This document shows, one piece after another, positions 9,649 to 18,773 of a stretch of 64,000 nucleotides of DNA (its first letter is position 1; every line of letters begins with the position of its first letter). Location of the stretch: NCBI GenBank assembly GCA_047605645.1, contig JASGFJ010000019.1, positions 1 to 64,000 of the forward strand, in the 5' to 3' direction. The DNA is from UBA1309 sp047605645 (lineage in GTDB: Bacteria; Bacteroidota; Bacteroidia; Bacteroidales; Dysgonomonadaceae). The notes under the pieces are model-generated. The model did no database searches, was not told where the DNA came from, and was given only the letters and a program-made list of their open reading frames with translations. The translations under genes and the position numbers were made by a program.

Positions 9649-10893
9649 TTATTTAATTTTTAATTGTTTCCTATTTTTATATTGCTCCATGTTGGAGATG
9701 ATTATTTGTTCTTCTTTGTTGAGCCCTGACACCACTTCTACATATCGATAACTGCTTTCCCCCAAAACAACCGGACGCTTCTCCGCGGAATTTCCCCGTA
9801 TCACCCATATATCATACTTCCCGGGGCCAATGTAATAGGCTGCATTCGGGATTCGCCGAACATGTTCTTTGAATCCGTGTTCCACAAAGACATCCACCTG
9901 CAATCCGCTTCGCAGTTTATTCTCATCAGGATGCGTGAGCATAACTATAAATTTGATAGTTCCGTTCTGCGAAGAAGGAACGATGTTGACGACAGTTCCT
10001 TCAAATGTGTCACTTCCCGATTTCACTGTTGCCTTTGCACCCGGAGCCAGTTTGCCGGCATACGTATCTGCGATCTCGGCTTCTACTTTGAAGCGGGATA
10101 AATCCGAAAGTACTGCAATCTGAGAGCCAACGGTCACCGGCGATCCGATTTGATTATTGACATACGTGAGTGTCCCGTTCATCGGCGCCAGAATACGAGA
10201 GTTGCGAAGCAGACGTGCACTTTGTTCGAGGCTTTTCTCAAAAATGGTATAATCAAGCTGTTGTACGCGTTTTTCAGCCGACATATTGCGTTTTTCGTTT
10301 TCGATTTTCTGTTTCATTTGTGCTAATTCGAGATTTGCAACACGGAAATTCAAATCTTTTTCCCGGATTTTGTCTTTGGTACTGGCTCCGATACTATCCA
10401 GATAATGTTCATTCGTCAAATCGGTTTTCATCTGCCGGAGCTGCATTTCTTTCACTTTATATTGCATTTCCATTTCCGAGAGCTGGCTTTGGTGTGTAAT
10501 ACCGGATTGTAAAAGTTTACTTTTACGCATTTCCCGTTCATCCAACTTCTGGTTGTAGTCTGTTTCCACATCCGCCAACTCGAGTTTCAAAACAGGTTGC
10601 CCCTGCTTCACCGAATCGCCTGCATTTTTATACACTTCTACGATGCGGGAGTTGATAGGGGCAATGATTATTTCCTGATTAAGAGGAACAATTTTTCCGG
10701 AGGCGTTCACCGTCGCGTTAATATTTCCCTCATCCGTCATTCCCGTTTGGATATTTTTGAGAGAAACAGCAGCTTCCATTGAGTGCATTACAACCATCAC
10801 TCCAATCACCATCACTAAACCAATGCTACCGTATTTCAGGATCAATCGGTTTCTCTTATTTTTTCTCTCTTTCGATGAAATTGTTCTATCCAT
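9649..10893 (-). CDS. HlyD/MacA-type periplasmic adaptor
   Basis: The protein from ATG 10893 has 414 residues, with one N-terminal membrane anchor (about 19-37), a biotinyl-lipoyl-like half, a long coiled-coil hairpin (about 110-220) and beta-barrel and membrane-proximal domains. A longer frame to 11055 exists, but I chose MDRTISSKERK because a sigma54-type promoter lies 26 bp upstream of this ATG; the longer frame would span it. It is the first gene of the efflux operon and should bridge the FtsX-type permeases and TolC. Confidence 0.9.
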   Translation of the reverse strand: MDRTISSKERKNKRNRLILKYGSIGLVMVIGVMVVMHSMEAAVSLKNIQTGMTDEGNINATVNASGKIVPLNQEIIIAPINSRIVEVYKNAGDSVKQGQPVLKLELADVETDYNQKLDEREMRKSKLLQSGITHQSQLSEMEMQYKVKEMQLRQMKTDLTNEHYLDSIGASTKDKIREKDLNFRVANLELAQMKQKIENEKRNMSAEKRVQQLDYTIFEKSLEQSARLLRNSRILAPMNGTLTYVNNQIGSPVTVGSQIAVLSDLSRFKVEAEIADTYAGKLAPGAKATVKSGSDTFEGTVVNIVPSSQNGTIKFIVMLTHPDENKLRSGLQVDVFVEHGFKEHVRRIPNAAYYIGPGKYDIWVIRGNSAEKRPVVLGESSYRYVEVVSGLNKEEQIIISNMEQYKNRKQLKIK

Positions 10894-10918
10894 ATTTACT
10901 GACTGTTTTCGTAGAATG

Positions 10919-10935
10919 ATGCAACAGGCATGCCA
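10919..10935 (-). promoter_or_regulatory. Sigma54 (-24/-12) promoter of the efflux operon
   Basis: The minus strand reads TGGCATGCCTGTTGCAT, matching TGGCAC-N5-TTGCA with exactly 10 bases between the invariant GG and GC. Transcription would start near 10909, giving a 16-nt leader to the adaptor ATG at 10893. An NtrC-type activator is encoded about 7 kb downstream on the same strand. Confidence 0.85.
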
Positions 10936-10979
10936 GAATAATAAACAATTGAAAATAAATAAATTTAAAAAAACAAAGG

Positions 10980-10995
10980 TGTCCGAATACGGACA
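10980..10995. promoter_or_regulatory. Candidate activator site (UAS) for the NtrC-type regulator
   Basis: TGTCCGAATACGGACA is a perfect 6-bp inverted repeat with a 4-bp centre, about 50-60 bp upstream of the -24/-12 element, the usual place for an enhancer site. A related half-site, GTGTTCGG on the minus strand near 11010-11017, lies about 25 bp farther upstream. That the regulator at 2786-4165 binds here is inferred. Confidence 0.6.
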
Positions 10996-11130
10996 AATTA
11001 GCCTCAAAACCGAACACAAAGTATCCATTTGACGATAAAAAATACAGGCTTCCATTTCTCTGAAATGAGTCCGTCGGTGTGTTCCCGTTTTTCTATTCTA
11101 CCGATTACTATATTATCCTATTTTGATATA

Positions 11131-11160
11131 TTGACACATCATCTATTTATCGTATCTTTG
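11131..11160 (+). promoter_or_regulatory. Promoter of potABCD
   Basis: TTGACA at 11131 and TATCTTTG at 11153-11160 are separated by 19 bases, as expected for the Bacteroidota -33 TTG / -7 TAnnTTTG promoter. Transcription would start near 11163-11167, leaving a leader of about 130 nt before potA. I see no known riboswitch fold in that leader. Confidence 0.75.
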
Positions 11161-11292
11161 TGTCGCAGCATCAGGCTTTATGCCCCTAAGGAAGACAGAA
11201 AGGGTAAAAGAAGGAGACAATAAAAAACAAAAAGCTGTATTTTTAATTAAACGCATAACATTTTATCTATTTAAGCAGAACGGATTATTTAC

Positions 11293-12675
11293 ATGAAACA
11301 ATCTGGAAATATTATCACTGTAGAGAATATGACACATTCTTTTGGTGATAAAATGGTTTTGAATAATATCAACCTGGAGATAAGCAAGGGAGAATTCGTT
11401 ACCATTCTTGGTCCTTCGGGATGTGGAAAAACAACGCTGATGCGTATTATCGGGGGATTTCAAAAAACAAGGAAAGGAAAAGTCGCTATTCTGGAAAAAG
11501 ATATGACCACTACCCCGCCCCATCTTCGTCCGGTCAATACTGTTTTTCAACGTTATGCCTTGTTCCCTCACCTAAATGTATTCAATAATGTAGCTTTTGG
11601 CCTTAACCTGAAAAAGCTTGCTAAATCGGAAATAGAAAAGAAGGTAAAACAGGTACTCAAGATGGTGAGCATGACCGATTATGAAGAGCGCGATGTAGAT
11701 TCTCTTTCGGGAGGCCAGCAACAGCGAATTGCTATTGCCCGCGCTATCGTAAACGAGCCGCAAGTGCTTTTGCTGGACGAACCGCTGGCGGCTCTCGACC
11801 TGAAGATGCGGAAAGACATGCAAATGGAAATCAAAGCGATGCACCAAAAACTGGGAATTACCTTTATTTATATCACACACGACCAGGAAGAAGCCTTGAC
11901 ACTCAGCGATCGTATTGTCGTGATGAGCGAAGGAGTGATTCAACAAATTGGAAAGCCTATTGAAATTTATAATGAGCCGGCCAATTCATTTGTGGCCGAC
12001 TTTATCGGAGAAAGCAATATCCTTAACGGCACAATGATTGAGGATAGCAAAGTCGCTTTTGCCGGACATCAGTTTGCCTGCGTAGACAAGGGATTCGGGC
12101 AGAATAAACCGGTAGATGTGGTGGTTCGCCCCGAAGACATTTCCCTTTTTGAGACACCCGAAAACGGACAACTTTCAGGAACCGTAACCTCCTGTATCTT
12201 TAAAGGAGTGCATTACGAAATGATGATAAACACGCCCGAAGGATATGAATTCCTGGTTCAAAACTATCAGGGACACGAAGTCGGGACAACAATAGGGATG
12301 TCTGTCAGGCCCTTTGACATTCATGTCATGCACAAGGAACGGCTATGCAATACATTGCCGGCAATTGTCGCGGATGAAGGACATATCCGGTTGTTCGGTA
12401 AAAACATCCCTTCCGATCAGGTTCGTTCGTTAGAAAGCGGAACAGATGTCCTGGCTGAAGTATCTTTCTCGAACATCATCCTTCATGACGAAGAAGGAGA
12501 AGGTTTGGTTCCGGGAAGCGTTAAATATATTCTCTACAAAGGCGACCACTACCACCTGACCATTTATACAGACGACAATCAGTATGTCTATGCCGACACC
12601 AACGACATCTGGGATGAAGGCGACCGTGTGGGAGTAAGCATTGTTGCGAATACGATTCACATTGTTAAACCTTAA
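11293..12675 (+). CDS. potA: Spermidine/putrescine ABC importer ATPase
   Basis: A 460-residue ATPase with Walker A GPSGCGKTT, signature LSGGQQQRIAIARAI, Walker B VLLLDEPLAALDL and H-loop YITHDQEEA. The sequence after residue 235 (FIGESNILNG) starts the TOBE region typical of PotA. It is clearly longer than usual PotA (about 380 residues); the extra C-terminal part looks like a second TOBE-like beta domain. It is the first gene of a potABCD operon, 15 bp ahead of potB, and energises polyamine uptake at the inner membrane. Confidence 0.95.
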   Translation: MKQSGNIITVENMTHSFGDKMVLNNINLEISKGEFVTILGPSGCGKTTLMRIIGGFQKTRKGKVAILEKDMTTTPPHLRPVNTVFQRYALFPHLNVFNNVAFGLNLKKLAKSEIEKKVKQVLKMVSMTDYEERDVDSLSGGQQQRIAIARAIVNEPQVLLLDEPLAALDLKMRKDMQMEIKAMHQKLGITFIYITHDQEEALTLSDRIVVMSEGVIQQIGKPIEIYNEPANSFVADFIGESNILNGTMIEDSKVAFAGHQFACVDKGFGQNKPVDVVVRPEDISLFETPENGQLSGTVTSCIFKGVHYEMMINTPEGYEFLVQNYQGHEVGTTIGMSVRPFDIHVMHKERLCNTLPAIVADEGHIRLFGKNIPSDQVRSLESGTDVLAEVSFSNIILHDEEGEGLVPGSVKYILYKGDHYHLTIYTDDNQYVYADTNDIWDEGDRVGVSIVANTIHIVKP

Positions 12676-12690
12676 TCAGCCGGAACAACA

Positions 12691-13488
12691 ATGAAGTCTA
12701 TTATTTCTTTTTTCGGAAGAAGAAGAAACTGGTCGATACCCTATGTCCTCTATCTTCTGTGTTTTGTGGTGGTTCCGCTCTGCCTGATTGTTTACTACGC
12801 CTTCACAAACAATGAAGGGCAATTTTCTTTGGCTAATTTCCGAAAATTCTGGATGCAACCCGAAGCAATGAACACATTCATTTACTCGGTAGGTGTTGCG
12901 ATGATTACAACAATCCTGTGCTTACTGATAGGCTACCCGGCCGCCTACATCATGAGCCGTATGAATCCGGCAAGAACACAAATACTTGTTATTCTATTTA
13001 TTCTTCCCATGTGGGTGAATTTTCTGATTCGTACACTGGCTACAGTGGCTTTGTTTGATTTCTTGCATCTTCCCTTAGGAGAAGGCTCACTTCTCTATGG
13101 CATGGTGTATAACTTTCTCCCATTTATGATTTATCCTATTTATAATAACCTGAGAAAGACAGATCGGAGCCTCATCGAAGCAGCACAGGATCTTGGCGCC
13201 ACACCGCGTCAGGTATTCCTTAAGACAGTTCTTCCATTATCGCTTCCGGGTATTTCAAGCGGCATTATGATGGTATTTATGCCTGTAATTTCAACATTTG
13301 CCATTGCCGAGTTACTGACTATCAACAACATCAAACTATTCGGGACAACCCTCCAGGAGAACATCTATAACGGCATGTGGAATTATGGAGCAGCACTTTC
13401 ACTGGTCATGTTGCTGCTTATCGGGATTACGTCTTTGCTCAATAGTGAAGGAAATGCCAAATCGGCCGAGGAAGGAGGCCTTCTATGA
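12691..13488 (+). CDS. potB: Spermidine/putrescine ABC importer permease PotB
   Basis: A 265-residue permease with six predicted membrane helices. The cytoplasmic loop EAAQDLGATPRQVFLKTVLPLSLPGI is the EAA motif that contacts the ATPase. Order after potA and a 4-bp stop/start overlap with potC identify it as the first permease of the polyamine importer. Confidence 0.94.
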   Translation: MKSIISFFGRRRNWSIPYVLYLLCFVVVPLCLIVYYAFTNNEGQFSLANFRKFWMQPEAMNTFIYSVGVAMITTILCLLIGYPAAYIMSRMNPARTQILVILFILPMWVNFLIRTLATVALFDFLHLPLGEGSLLYGMVYNFLPFMIYPIYNNLRKTDRSLIEAAQDLGATPRQVFLKTVLPLSLPGISSGIMMVFMPVISTFAIAELLTINNIKLFGTTLQENIYNGMWNYGAALSLVMLLLIGITSLLNSEGNAKSAEEGGLL

Positions 13489-14273
13489 AGAAATTTTTCT
13501 CCCAAGCCTATCTGGCACTAATACTTATTTTGCTCTATGCACCGATTTTTATTGTGATAATCTTCTCCTTCACCGAAGCAAAAGTACTTGGCAACTGGAC
13601 CGGTTTTTCGTTGAACCTCTATAAATCCCTGTTTCTGGGCAGCGGGCATCATTCCTTAACCAGTGCACTTTGGAATACATTGATTATCGGATTGGTGGCA
13701 GCTGCTGTTTCTACCATTCTCGGGACAATGGCAGCCATCGGAATCTACAATATGAAACCGCGCGGACGAAAAATATTCCAGGCGATCAATACGGTACCTA
13801 TTTTAAACCCGGACATCATTACGGCCATCTCACTTTTTCTGCTGTTTGTCAGTATCGGCGCCACACAAGGATATACTACGGTCATTCTGGCACACATCAC
13901 ATTTTGTACCCCTTACGTCGTACTTAGTATACTTCCTTTTCTCCGGCAAATGAACGACAGCCTCTATGAAGCGGCACTCGATTTGGGAGCAACACCGTTT
14001 TATGCACTCCGGAAAATCCTTTTACCGGAATTACGCCCCGGGATGATCAGTGGTTTTATCCTGGCATTCACACTCTCTATCGATGACTTTGTGGTTACTC
14101 TGTTCAATATCGGAAACGAAGGATTGGAAACACTTTCCACTTACATCTATGCCGACGCGAGAAGAGGCGGACTGACCCCGGAACTTCGTCCTCTGTCGGG
14201 AATTATTTTTATCGTTGTGCTGGTTTTTCTTTTACTTATGAATCGACGGTCGGCACTTAAAAAGAAACAGTAA
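13485..14273 (+). CDS. potC: Spermidine/putrescine ABC importer permease PotC
   Basis: A 262-residue permease with six predicted helices and an EAA loop (YEAALDLGATPFYALRKILL). Its start overlaps the potB stop by 4 bp, indicating coupled translation, and it ends 1 bp before potD. It forms the transmembrane channel together with PotB. Confidence 0.94.
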   Translation: MKKFFSQAYLALILILLYAPIFIVIIFSFTEAKVLGNWTGFSLNLYKSLFLGSGHHSLTSALWNTLIIGLVAAAVSTILGTMAAIGIYNMKPRGRKIFQAINTVPILNPDIITAISLFLLFVSIGATQGYTTVILAHITFCTPYVVLSILPFLRQMNDSLYEAALDLGATPFYALRKILLPELRPGMISGFILAFTLSIDDFVVTLFNIGNEGLETLSTYIYADARRGGLTPELRPLSGIIFIVVLVFLLLMNRRSALKKKQ

Positions 14274-14274
14274 A

Positions 14275-15603
14275 ATGAAAAAGATACTCAGTTATAAATA
14301 CATTGCTTTGTTCCTTGTTTTGTTGAGTGCAGGTTTGCTCCTTTCGGCTTGCAAAGACAGCGACAAATCACGTGCGAAGATTCTGAAGATCTATAATTGG
14401 GCCGATTACATCGATGAAGATTTGCTCGCTGAGTTTCCAAAGTGGTATAAGCAGCAAACCGGAGAAGATGTAAAAATTGTGTATCAGGTGTTTGACATGA
14501 ACGAGGTGATGTACACAAAGATTGCTCTCGGAAAAGAAGATTTTGATCTCGCATGCCCTTCTCAGGCCTTGATTGAGAGGATGATGAAAAACAACCTGGT
14601 ATTGCCCATTGATAAAAACATCGGCTCTGCCGCAACCTACTTCAACAATGTGTCGCCTTTTATCAGGGAACGCCTCGATGCCTTTAGCATGGATGGCAAA
14701 AAAGCGGTAGATTATGTGGTACCTTACATGTGGGGAACATCCGGTATCCTGTTCAATCCCAAGCATATTTCCCGGGAAGAGGTCGATTCGTGGGCCTGCT
14801 TCTGGAATCCGAAATATAAAGGAAAAATGCTGATGAAGGATAGCTATTGGGATGTGTATGATATTGCCTCTATTTATGGTAATTATCAGGATATCGCTTC
14901 CGGAAGGCGAACACTTTACCAGGTTGGTAACGATCATACGGATGCAGACATTGCTCTGGTCGAAAAGAAAATCAAGGAGATGCGTACAAATATTGCCGGA
15001 TGGGAAGCCGATTTTGGTAAAGAAATGATGACACGCGGACAGTTATGGTTTGCCTATGCTTGGAGTGGCGATGCCGTTTGGGCCATTCATGAAGCTGCAA
15101 AAGTGGGCGTAACATTAGATTACGTCGTACCTCGCGAAGGAAGCAATGTTTGGTTTGATGGCTGGGTCATACCTAAATATGCACGCAATGTGAAAGCAGC
15201 GAGCTATTTCCTTGCCTATTTGTGCCAATCCCGCAGCGCTCTGCGCAACATGGATATATGCGGATATACAAGCACGGTTGCCACTCCTGAAATTGCCAAG
15301 GCCAAAACAGATTCTTCTTTTAAAGACAAAGTTAATCTGAGGTATTTCTTTGGAGAAGGGTATGACAAAATGCACATCAACCCGATTCAATATCCAGACA
15401 GTAGCATTGTTGCCCGATGTGCCATTATCCATGATTTTCTGGATAAAAATGATACAGTCCTCGAAATGTGGAGTCATGCCAAAGGCGACAGCATGAATTG
15501 GGAAATGGCTGTATTTATCTTCACTTCATTCTTGTTATTGGCTGTATGGCTAATTTCCCGGCGAATTAAGAAATTTAAGAATCGGAAAAGAAACCGGAGA
15601 TAA
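14275..15603 (+). CDS. potD: Polyamine-binding protein PotD, lipoprotein with C-terminal membrane helix
   Basis: A 442-residue type I solute-binding protein. The signal peptide ends in a lipobox (LLLSAC, Cys26), so the mature N-terminus is probably lipidated. The start of the fold, LKIYNWADYIDEDLLAEF, is typical PotD/PotF and carries the aromatic residues that line the polyamine pocket. Unusually, residues about 411-430 form a hydrophobic helix (MAVFIFTSFLLLAVWLIS) followed by a very basic tail, so the protein seems tethered at both ends. It closes the operon and is followed by a 10-bp stem. Confidence 0.92.
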   Translation: MKKILSYKYIALFLVLLSAGLLLSACKDSDKSRAKILKIYNWADYIDEDLLAEFPKWYKQQTGEDVKIVYQVFDMNEVMYTKIALGKEDFDLACPSQALIERMMKNNLVLPIDKNIGSAATYFNNVSPFIRERLDAFSMDGKKAVDYVVPYMWGTSGILFNPKHISREEVDSWACFWNPKYKGKMLMKDSYWDVYDIASIYGNYQDIASGRRTLYQVGNDHTDADIALVEKKIKEMRTNIAGWEADFGKEMMTRGQLWFAYAWSGDAVWAIHEAAKVGVTLDYVVPREGSNVWFDGWVIPKYARNVKAASYFLAYLCQSRSALRNMDICGYTSTVATPEIAKAKTDSSFKDKVNLRYFFGEGYDKMHINPIQYPDSSIVARCAIIHDFLDKNDTVLEMWSHAKGDSMNWEMAVFIFTSFLLLAVWLISRRIKKFKNRKRNRR

Positions 15604-15621
15604 AAAATAATACACCAAATA

Positions 15622-15654
15622 GAATCAGCCGGAAGTATCCTTCTCGGCTGATTC
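15622..15654 (+). terminator. Hairpin after potD
   Basis: GAATCAGCCG at 15622-15631 pairs perfectly with CGGCTGATTC at 15645-15654, 18 bp after the potD stop. There is no long T-run after it, so it may be a weak terminator or an mRNA-stabilising stem. The rest of the gap to 15864 shows no other feature. Confidence 0.55.
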
Positions 15655-15864
15655 GTAGACAAACTTATAGGATGAAATCAGGGTTCATCTTCAAGTAAAG
15701 CCTATTTTAATAATTACCAAAAACTTACAGAATCATTTTTTTTATATTATCCGAAAAACAAGATACCTAAAGGATACAATAACAACCAACGGAGAATAGT
15801 CAACGTCAAAGCTTGTCGAATATACTGCCAGTTCTATCAGTTTTACAATTCAATTGTAACCCAA

Positions 15865-15963
15865 TCAATCCTTATTCAGCGATTTAATAATCAAAGCGAC
15901 AATCGCAAGGCTAAAACAAGAAAGGAAAAGGACGATTCCTATTATTATAAGTATGGTTATCAT
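15865..15963 (-). CDS. Predicted 32-residue single-helix membrane peptide
   Basis: An ATG six bases after the stop of the acyltransferase gene opens a 32-codon frame (MITILIIIGIVLFLSCF, then SLAIVALIIKSLNKD). It is almost entirely one membrane helix with a basic C-terminus, and a GGAA sequence overlapping the acyltransferase end could serve as ribosome binding site. Tight spacing suggests it is the last gene of the export operon. Support is position and composition only; no family is recognised. Confidence 0.4.
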   Translation of the reverse strand: MITILIIIGIVLFLSCFSLAIVALIIKSLNKD

Positions 15964-15968
15964 AGATG

Positions 15969-16838
15969 TTATCGTTTCCATCGTTTATGAGTCCATAACC
16001 AGCCAGAAGGTTGTTCTTGTATATTTCGTTCCAGCAATTGAATATATCGGGCAGTAACGGCCTTCTTATCCAGCAATTCAGGCTCTACATTTATATCCTT
16101 ACATTCAAGTTGATACTTTCCTCTTGACAACTTGGTTACATGAATATATACAACAGCAGAATGCGTGGAGCAGGCCAACTTCTCAATCCCGGCAAACGCA
16201 CCGGTCACTTGATGCAAAAAATCGAATTGGTATTCTTTATCAATGTTTTTGGGGCACTGGTCAGCAAGAAAGAAATAGATAGAGGCAATGTCTTGATTCA
16301 TGATTAAATGTCGGGCAACTGATTTGGCAGGAATCAGCTGCATACCAAACCGGGAACGAATTTTAAGAAATAAATAATCGACTATTTTACCCCTTAAAGG
16401 TTTATACACCGCATAACAATTAAGATTCAACATATAGGGCAAAATACTTACTATTTCCCAGTTGCCGCAATGTCCCATACTGGCAATAACGGTTGTTTGC
16501 GCGGCGATTTGCTTCCGCACAATATCGAAATTGACCAATGTAATTTTGTTTGCCTGCTGAACCGGAGAAATAGAAATACTTTTAAGAATCTCAACCAGAT
16601 TATCACAAAACGAACGATAAAACCTCTTCATCGTACTCTCTATTTCCCGATAATTCATATCTGAAAACGATCGGGATAAATTCTGTACAACAACTGCTTT
16701 TCGATATGGTATAAAATAAAAGAGCAGAATATAGAGAGTATCTGATATTTTGTATAATACCGGCATCGGTAACAAGCTAATCAAATATACTATTCCATAT
16801 ATAAAGCTGCATATAAAAGCACTTACAAACTTTCTCAT
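15969..16838 (-). CDS. LpxL/HtrB-like lysophospholipid acyltransferase
   Basis: A 289-residue protein with an N-terminal membrane segment (about 8-40) and the LpxL-type H-x4-D/E signature in SMGHCGNWEIV near residue 124. The family transfers acyl chains to lipid A precursors or other lipids at the inner face of the cytoplasmic membrane. Its start overlaps the ABC ATPase stop by 4 bp, and it is part of an export operon rather than a lipid A gene set. It may therefore acylate the exported molecule or a membrane lipid used by the pump; this is inference. Confidence 0.82.
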   Translation of the reverse strand: MRKFVSAFICSFIYGIVYLISLLPMPVLYKISDTLYILLFYFIPYRKAVVVQNLSRSFSDMNYREIESTMKRFYRSFCDNLVEILKSISISPVQQANKITLVNFDIVRKQIAAQTTVIASMGHCGNWEIVSILPYMLNLNCYAVYKPLRGKIVDYLFLKIRSRFGMQLIPAKSVARHLIMNQDIASIYFFLADQCPKNIDKEYQFDFLHQVTGAFAGIEKLACSTHSAVVYIHVTKLSRGKYQLECKDINVEPELLDKKAVTARYIQLLERNIQEQPSGWLWTHKRWKR

Positions 16839-17506
16839 AGAACAATTCTCCCATCTTTCAAATGAATAACAGCATCGGAGCGTTCTGCAAAATCCTCATC
16901 ATGGGTTACAATCAGTATCGTTTGCCCCTTTTCGTGACACAATTGCTGAAATAATTCAAATACCATTTCCGTATTCCGGCTATCCAGATTTCCCGTCGGT
17001 TCATCTCCTATAATAAGAGAAGGATTGTTTATCAAAGCTCGTGCAATAGCCACTCGTTGTTGTTGCCCACCGGATAGCAGAGCTGCTTTTTTGTTATATT
17101 GATCTGCAATACCCAATAACCGTAATAACTCAAAGGCTTCGTTTTGAATCTCTTCTTTTGAATATTTCGCTAATTTTAAAGCAGGCAACATCACATTATC
17201 CAAAACGGAGAATTCCGGTAACAAAAAATGAAATTGAAAAATAAAACCAATATTCTGATTCCGATAGTTCGCCAGCCAACGACGATCTCTTCCTTTTATA
17301 TCCTCTCCATTAATTCTGATATGCCCGTCAAAATCAGTATCCATCGTAGACAATAGATACAACAATGTCGATTTTCCACTTCCGGATTTCCCGGTGATTG
17401 AAGTTAAGGAATTCTTTCTTACAGAAAAATGAATATCCTGAAGTACGTAATTTTCTGTCGGTTCATAAAAATATTTATTCAGAGACTTTACTTCTATTGC
17501 GTTCAT
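16835..17506 (-). CDS. LolD/MacB-type ABC transporter ATPase
   Basis: A 223-residue ATPase with Walker A GKSGSGKST, signature LSGGQQQRVAIARAL, Walker B LIIGDEPTGNLDS and H-loop IVTHDEDF. It belongs to the same LolD/MacB group as the ATPase at 8978-9646 but is a separate copy with its own permease. It lies 3 bp after the permease gene and overlaps the acyltransferase gene by 4 bp. Confidence 0.93.
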   Translation of the reverse strand: MNAIEVKSLNKYFYEPTENYVLQDIHFSVRKNSLTSITGKSGSGKSTLLYLLSTMDTDFDGHIRINGEDIKGRDRRWLANYRNQNIGFIFQFHFLLPEFSVLDNVMLPALKLAKYSKEEIQNEAFELLRLLGIADQYNKKAALLSGGQQQRVAIARALINNPSLIIGDEPTGNLDSRNTEMVFELFQQLCHEKGQTILIVTHDEDFAERSDAVIHLKDGRIVL

Positions 17507-17509
17507 AAC

Positions 17510-18772
17510 CTATCCTCTTAAAGTTGTTACGGGATCTAATCTCGAAGCTTTACGGGAAGGCAGGTAACCGGCCAAAGATGTGGTAAGTAAAGCAAAAACC
17601 AGTCCGATAAAATAATAGGCAGGACTAAAATTCATCGGCAAATGATCTGTAGAGACAAATACATCGCTTTCGTATGGGAGTAGCGAAGTTCCAAAAGACA
17701 ACAAGAATCCGAGAAAAATCCCGGTCAATCCTCCAATCAGGCCAATTCCCAGAGCTTGTGTCATAAAGATAATCCGGACGTCGTTGTCTGAAAATCCCAT
17801 TGCTTTGATAATGGAAATATCTTTCATTTTCTCAAAAATCATCATATTCAGAATATTGAATATTCCGAATCCCGCAACAAACAAGATACTCATTGCAATG
17901 CAATTGAAAATCAGATCCTGTAGTTCAGCACCTTCAAATAGAGTTGAATTATCTGTTTGCCAGTCGGAGTTATTATAATGATATTTTTTCCCCAGACCAG
18001 AAGCTATGCGAGGAGCCAACTCCGCATCATAAAGTTTCATTTTTATTTCAGTAATGTAAGAAGATGGAACACCGAGCAAATTTTGAACCGTTTTCTCTGT
18101 AGCGTAACATAATTGTTTATCTGTCTCCGGAATTCCGGTTTTGACGGTTGCAACAAGAATTCCCATCATGGATTTGTTGTTTTCTGTCGTCACACAAATT
18201 TTATCTCCAATATTCAGGTTTAAACGCCTTCTCAACTTTTCGCCCATTACTAAGCTGTTGGGGGTCGAGTTAAAGCTATCAAAACTTCCTTCAACTAATT
18301 TTTTACTTAAGTTGAACATCCTGTCTTCACTGGCCAAATCAATGCCGGTGATTCCTCCGCTAACATTACCAGAGCCAATATGGAAATAAACTTGTGTTTC
18401 TATAGTAGATGCAACTGCTCTGAAGCGGGAATCATTCTGAAGTTCTTTTAAAACCAGCTTTCCGTCTTTCAGATTCAATTGTTTATTTTGCGGCTTTACA
18501 TGATGAACAGGATTGAAATCGTCCGGGAAAATCTTAGCCACAATATTGTTGGTGTTAGATTCCACTTCTTCAAAAAGACGGATATCCGGCGATTCCCGAA
18601 GGGTTACCTCAAAAGTAAATTGATTTACCCCTTTTATATACCCGACAATATATATAAAAACTGCAATGCCAAACGTAACACTAACTATCGCAACAATAGT
18701 CTGAACCTTTCTGGCTCGTAATTGAGTAAATGCAATAAAGGCCATTAGCTTATATTTATCCACAAATCCCAT
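17510..18772 (-). CDS. FtsX-type ABC permease (LolC/E- or DevC-like)
   Basis: A 420-residue permease with a helix near residues 24-46, a periplasmic core of about 220 residues, and three C-terminal helices. The FEKMKDISIIKAMGFSDNDV segment is the usual LolC/E-like loop after helix 2. Only one permease is present, so a homodimer is likely, in contrast to the paired permeases of the first efflux operon. It is one base downstream of the adaptor gene. Confidence 0.88.
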   Translation of the reverse strand: MGFVDKYKLMAFIAFTQLRARKVQTIVAIVSVTFGIAVFIYIVGYIKGVNQFTFEVTLRESPDIRLFEEVESNTNNIVAKIFPDDFNPVHHVKPQNKQLNLKDGKLVLKELQNDSRFRAVASTIETQVYFHIGSGNVSGGITGIDLASEDRMFNLSKKLVEGSFDSFNSTPNSLVMGEKLRRRLNLNIGDKICVTTENNKSMMGILVATVKTGIPETDKQLCYATEKTVQNLLGVPSSYITEIKMKLYDAELAPRIASGLGKKYHYNNSDWQTDNSTLFEGAELQDLIFNCIAMSILFVAGFGIFNILNMMIFEKMKDISIIKAMGFSDNDVRIIFMTQALGIGLIGGLTGIFLGFLLSFGTSLLPYESDVFVSTDHLPMNFSPAYYFIGLVFALLTTSLAGYLPSRKASRLDPVTTLRG

Positions 18773-18773
18773 A

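Noticed and set aside
10894..11055. 54-codon N-terminal extension of the HlyD-type adaptor
   Set aside because: The region contains the sigma54 promoter and its enhancer palindrome, so it is upstream of the transcription start.
11161..11292. Possible riboswitch in the potA leader
   Set aside because: A purine-rich 130-nt leader is present, but I could not find a convincing conserved fold or a known polyamine-sensing motif.
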